A stretch of DNA of 64,000 nt from Periconia sp. R9002 (Eukaryota > Ascomycota > Dothideomycetes > Pleosporales > Periconiaceae). Each line of letters starts with the position of its first letter. Position 1 is the first letter of the stretch. Of this stretch, positions 58,839 to 64,000 are shown piece after piece. The notes under the pieces were generated by a model, which was not told the DNA's origin, did not search any database, and saw only the letters and a list, made by a program, of their open reading frames with translations. The stretch is taken from the NCBI GenBank assembly GCA_023627715.1, contig JAMAHW010000038.1:186001-250000 (forward strand), written 5' to 3'. The position numbers were made by a program, and so were the translations under genes.

Positions 58839-61800
58839 TTTGCTTGTTGTTGTTTCTTTTTCAAAGAATGGAGGTGTGGGTTATTGTACGATTGGAGAGA
58901 AATCGATTTGATTTGAAAAAGCCAGCTGAAAGAATGAAGCTGGTGGAATCTATTCTTTGAGTCTCGGACTCGAAATGAATGTAAAAGGGTCAAACGAACG
59001 AGTGGAATGGTATTCCTGTACCGGAAGCCTTTTGTCTAGTGGAAAGAGTAAAGACTGTGGAGAGCCTGAGGGGGATACGGGTCGGGTCCGATATTTGTAT
59101 GCCATGGTCGGATTCCGATGGCTCACTTCAGGCTCGACCACATGGCCCGCAGTAGGTGCACACGCCGCATCATAGAAATGGACATGGACATGGCGTTTAT
59201 GCACGAAAGTCCCCCCACCCGTCCACATTCGTTTCCCGTTCCTGCGTCTAGGCGCTGAGCTGAGTTTGCTCCTCAGACGCCCAAGTAGCGTATCCACGGA
59301 CTAAGATTGCACTAGGGGGGGTCAGCGGCTCACGCTCCATCTCATAGGATTTCCCAGGGAGTGTTTCTTTCGTTCATTATTACTCCAGTTAGGCAAAGCA
59401 AGGCGTGAAACGAACAAACAGAGAAATCTAGGGACACAGTTGTCCAATGATGCGCGGAGTTGGAAAATGAAAGGTGGAGAACATGCGTGTGTTCGAAACG
59501 AAACGGCGTTCAGGCCGCCGACTGAAAGGGTTTGAATTACTCGTCGTAGGTGAAGCGTGTGGGAAGGTCGAATGGGCTGCGGGTGTAAGCGGCTCGCTGG
59601 TGGCTTGCACACCAAACCCCTTGGCGCATTTCCCCCTGCAGAGTGCGTGGCTACCGTATCTTTTTTTCGTCCCCGTCAGCAAGTCAAACGACGTTGCAGA
59701 ATCATCAGTGATTTATTCTTGTTTCGTTTCAAAAATAGGAAAAGTGTGATTCTTCAAATAAAACTCTATTTTGTGCCGTCTGGCAATTTATCTAGCCTAT
59801 GACGAAGAACTTTTCAACGAGGGGGAAACGGTACCTTTGGATGTATGTAAGATGTAAAAGCGAACCCCCTAGCAACAGTTCCCATGAACTTGGGTCTTAT
59901 CTCTTGTCATCGGACTTTCCATCCACGCGCTGTTTGCATTCGTCACAGGCGCGCCTTCGCAACGTTTTTGGATGGCTACATTGCGGGGATGCATCGTGAG
60001 GACATCCTTCATTTCGCTTTGACTGCACAATGTCAACCCACGACTCAGTCACCCGCAATGTTGCACCGCAACCTTATTTGACCAGCTGCTAAATCGAGAA
60101 GTGTCCAGCCACCTCGGCTCGATCCTAATCGCATGCTCTTTGGCTGGGCGCATTTTATGTTTGGAGATTGACATTGGCCTAAGCTGAATGCTTATTTTGC
60201 ATTTCTGGTAAATGTGAGGCTTTGTGAGCTCTTAGTAACGGTGACATTGGACACTTGCTGATGTATTTTTCTTTCCGATGCTGATTTTTTTTTTGCCCTT
60301 TTTTCAATTGGCCCAGATTGTTCATCCGTGCTGCAGGTACGCGGCGTCTGACTGCAGCTACCACCCGTTGACAAAGAATGACTCGCGACTATTCGAAGAT
60401 ACTACTTCCCCTTTCTGTTAATGTGTTCATACCGTTTGAAGGGCATTATGTCGATGGTCTTGATTTGGCAGTAATTTCACATCAAGGGCATCCTACAAGT
60501 GTTCGGGAATATCAGAGAACTAGGGCAACGACCCCTGTTTCTGATCATGCAAATCCGCGTTTGTCCGCTTCTCGTTAGGTATTTGCAAGATGATCAACAC
60601 ATTTTCTCCTTATCTGGTCTATCAAACGACTTCCTACACTATCCAAAAAATGTTCGAACTCCTAATGCAAAGATCATATACGTTTAGCTTAAACAAAGGA
60701 AGCTCAACTAATTTGCGCGATCAGCAAAACTCGTATCTGGCCCAACTGAGCAATAAGCGACATTGCAATCTCCCCTCATTGGCCGAAAAGTAGGATTCAT
60801 GAACGTGTTTCAAATTCCCGTCAGCTATCTGGATGCTGTAAGCAGTTAAAGCAAACACCCAACATCCGATGAAGGATCACCGAATGACGCGGTACCGAGT
60901 CCCGGCCCGATCCCTACCCTCACTTCGACAGCGAAGATCTGTATACTAATCGCTGCAAACCGGACATCGGTTCACCTACTTAGATACGCAAGATACGGTT
61001 CGAGAACTCGCTTGACGGCCTTGCTTTTCTCCTGCGTTCCACTTATATTTGCAATTTTACGAGCGGGTCGCTGCATCTGGTCGTCGTGCCTGCAGGAAAA
61101 TGCGTGTAAATTCTCCGCTAGTAGTGTACCAGACTCGAGAGCTCCCCACAAGCCAGTCAAGCGCCGGCCGCCACTGATTGTGAAGTGGACTAGCATTTTC
61201 GCGACGCCTCAACTACGCACATCTACGCGAATACGACAGGCAGACAGAGCACCAACGATGTGAGTACGCTGGTAAATGCTCTGGTGGCATCATTGAAGAT
61301 GTGCTATCAATACGTCTGCCATTCCAAATGTGTATATGACAGTCCAGTGACGGAACCCCTGGCATGTCACAGTTGCCTTTCAGCACTACACATCTTTGCT
61401 AACAAATCCTCCGGTGAAGCAGAACCTTAAAATCCCCATTTCCCCAGAAACGGTCCGATCAAGGTTTACCACGAGAGGCGCAAGCAGCGCATACACACAC
61501 GTACACTAAAATAGCTTCAACTCTAGGTTCAACATGTGCGGTTGTTGTAACGACGGAGCGATCTGCGCGGCCGCGAACTACTCGGTAGCGTTGACTAACT
61601 GACAGCACGTGTGGAAAGCGTGTAGAGTGACGATCGATCCGTCGGTGTTACCTGTCACCGTAATTAAACTTTGCATGCATGCGTAGCTTTTGCGCGTCAG
61701 CCAAATAACACGGATTTTTTATGGAACTTAAGAATTGTCTAGACCTCGGTGATCGTCAGTATGTTGGTTGCAAATCGATTGGGTCGTCATGTTAAAGTAC

Positions 61801-63688
61801 GTACAGAACCCAGTTTTCAAACCAATCCATCTTTTTTGCGCACGGATGTGCCTTCATTCTCGTAACTTGTTGTTTAAGTACGACGACTCGACCACCTTTT
61901 GTCATTCATTTCTTAACTCCTTTGCCTGTTCATTGTTCAGGTGAAAGCCTAGAAACAGTTATCCCAAAAATAATATGACACTGGCATGATACAATGTAGC
62001 ACTTGAGGTTATCACGCACGCTCGATACTATAGATTTCAGACTGTAGTATGAAGCTCCAGGTAGAGAATTTTAAGTACATCTGATCATGCTTTGATCTAG
62101 CAAACACCAATTGATTTTCATCAAGTCTCAATCTTTACATAATTGTGATGGGTCATGTCACATGATGCATTGCCATAACACCCATCATGCATAGGTACAT
62201 GTAATGTTAGGTCGAGCACGTATTTGTTGAACCAAGCTCTTTTTCTCTCGAGCCTCTAAGCGAAGACATTTGCCATTATAGGTTTAATACTAGTTCTCTT
62301 ATTAAAAGACTGAATTTGAACGCTTTAAAGCATTCGCCTTGGAACTCACGTGTGTTTACCCCAAAACAATCTAGCACAAGGGCTAATGCGCTCTGCATCT
62401 CTTCCCGCGTCTTGTCCCTCATCAACCGGGACTTCACTTTTCCTCAATGTCACATCACTGCCTTGGCTTCTCCAGATCGCTTACAAGCTTGTGTGCATGA
62501 TTCTCTCATTTGTACGACCGTGTTCTGGTTCCTGGAATTCATTGATCGGATCCATTTTCCGGCAAAGTCGAGAATGCGCTGAAGATGGGGCATTGACGCA
62601 AGTCTTCTCTAGGTATTCAAATAGAGTAGATGCATACTACTCGGCATTTTACCCAGGCCTAGTCCTTTCTTCCACACGCAATGCGATAAACTTTTTTCCA
62701 GGCTTCTACACATATTTAACATCCGTGTATATCGATCGATCGTTATGCCGGCTGTACTACCTTGAATTATATACATATGCACGGCAAGGGGAGTGAACGA
62801 GTATTGCGAATCTACCGCGGAGTCAATCTAGTCCAAGCCTTTCCCATTTCCACCTATCAGATGGCTGCTTGTTTCTCTTTTCTCTCTTCTTCCTTTTTTC
62901 TTGCGATGGCAGATTGGAAGGGATGAAGATGTTGCACTGCAGACCATGGTGAGACGAAAGTGGTATTGTTCTCCCCCGCCGATTGTCCTATCAACATCAA
63001 TCTGGCCCGCTTTCTCTCTGCATGCCCCATACTGCAAGCGACACTGCAGGTAGTGGCAATTATTGGCTATGCCAGATCCCTGCAATAACGATTTCGAGGT
63101 AGCGAAGTACCGCGGATGCTCCAAGCGAAGAGGCCTCGCAATATGCAACTTGCCCAAAGTCGACTCTCGCAAGGAGGAGAGCCCAAGCATTCTCCTTACA
63201 AGAGCGAAAAACAAATTTCTTCACGCAAAAAAATTGTTCCACGTTGATGGATCGTGACAGTGAAGTCGGCTGTAAACTCTTAAGGGCGAGCGACTGTGTA
63301 TCGGTTGGCTGTGGCCACGTCACGCAAAAGCGGCCGTTCCGGATACAATTAATGAATATTCGGATGCTCCTGATGCACTCAGGGCGGAGGGAAACCTTGA
63401 TACAGAAGACCACTATACCGTTCAGTATATGAGTAATGCGTCACCAGACCAAAGTAAATTCAAGTCTTTCCACTGGCGAGCTGGGGTGATCAGCAGCCGC
63501 CGTTTAATAATTCGACATCCCTGATATTGCGGGGTGGGGGACCAGACACGGACAGCCGGGCAGAGTGGGCCGGGGTGGGATAGCCACACCAACTAGATTG
63601 CAGCCAGCTATTATATGAGAATGGGTGCCCACAATCGTCGCGCGGTGTGGGTTTTGCGCTTCTCGCTGAAGAACACCTCGCCGTCGCA
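58839..63688. other. 4.8 kb without supported gene
   Basis: Promoter side of the DUF1996 gene, then mixed-composition sequence. Small frames at 60378-60578, 60590-60793 and 62350-62796 have no motif, no splice-site support or a non-ATG start. Bases 61480-62330 look like low-complexity, possibly decayed repeat material. No tRNA seen. Confidence 0.45.
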
Positions 63689-64000
63689 ATGGCACCCAGG
63701 TATCCGCTACAAGAAACATGCCTGGCTGTGATTTACTTCACGCCGGCTCTGGCCACCGTATTCGTCGCTCTGAGAATCTACACAAGACGGAAGCTGAACC
63801 TTCGGCTTGGTTGGGGTCAGTGCGAAGTCGATGAGCTTACCTTGTAGACTGGGAGCTAACAGGCGCATACAGATGACTGGTTAATCATATTCCCAACTTT
63901 GCTTTCAATAGCTCTCATCGGTCCCTCCTACAAACGTCAGTAATAATCCATTCAATTCCAAGGTTGCTTTTCTAACATTGGCGTAGATGTGAAAATGTGG
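63689..64000 (+). CDS. Rhodopsin-like (Pth11-type) membrane protein, 5' part
   Basis: Begins at ATG 63689 and runs off the right edge. Exons 63689-63815, 63873-63935 and 63987-64000 join in phase (introns with GTCAGT donors, the first with GCTAAC before its AG). The fragment gives one hydrophobic span (CLAVIYFTPALATVFVALRIYTRR), the LGWDDWLI motif at the end of the first loop and the start of a second span (IFPTLLSIALIGPSY). That GW-DDW pattern is the hallmark of the fungal rhodopsin/CFEM-receptor superfamily of seven-span proteins, including Pth11. The CFEM domain, if any, and the rest are outside. Confidence 0.8.

Noticed and set aside
62350..62796. 148-codon plus-strand frame
   Set aside because: Starts at GTG and shows no family features.

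Overview
The window is nuclear DNA of a filamentous ascomycete (Pezizomycotina). Dothideomycetes/Pleosporales is my inference from the gene families and the compact short-intron genes; I could not run a search. Almost every gene is split by 45-70 bp introns with GTRNGN donors, CTAAC/CTGAC-type branch points and YAG acceptors. Exon structures below were joined by hand and checked for reading phase.

Left part (1-24.6 kb): a truncated epoxide hydrolase at the edge; an adenylation-thiolation-reductase enzyme of the Lys2 (2-aminoadipate reductase) type that lacks the usual N-terminal domain; a divergent type II membrane protein; an IFI6/ISG12-like mini-protein; a 6.1 kb gene-poor tract; a small orphan gene; the decapping factor LSM1; a short-chain dehydrogenase; an App1-type phosphatidate phosphatase; and the mitochondrial iron-sulfur scaffold NFU1.

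Middle part (25-50.6 kb) is gene-dense and mostly core cell biology: Dicer-like 2 (RNA silencing), proteasome alpha-2, a RING-CH membrane ubiquitin ligase, a coiled-coil protein, an Hsp70-like ATPase whose third exon is preceded by a MITE-bearing intron, a CENP-Q/Fta7-like kinetochore protein with AT hooks, a gluconeogenesis-type Zn2Cys6 activator (AcuM/Rds2/Ert1 class), a SPO22/ZIP4 meiotic TPR protein, and a triple-KH RNA-binding protein. Divergent pairs (Lys2-like/membrane protein, PRE8/RING-CH, coiled-coil/Hsp70-like) share short promoters.

Right part (50.6-64 kb) looks accessory: AT-rich spacers, a decayed APH-type kinase, a 1478-residue uncharacterised zinc-finger-like protein, a secreted DUF1996 protein, 4.8 kb with no supported gene, and the start of a rhodopsin-like (Pth11-type) membrane protein running off the edge. 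The best candidates for undescribed biology are the 1478-residue family protein in its AT-rich island, the MITE plus reading-frame break in the Hsp70-like gene, the N-terminally short A-T-R reductase, and the long gene-poor tract. I saw no tRNA, rRNA, CRISPR array or intact transposon.
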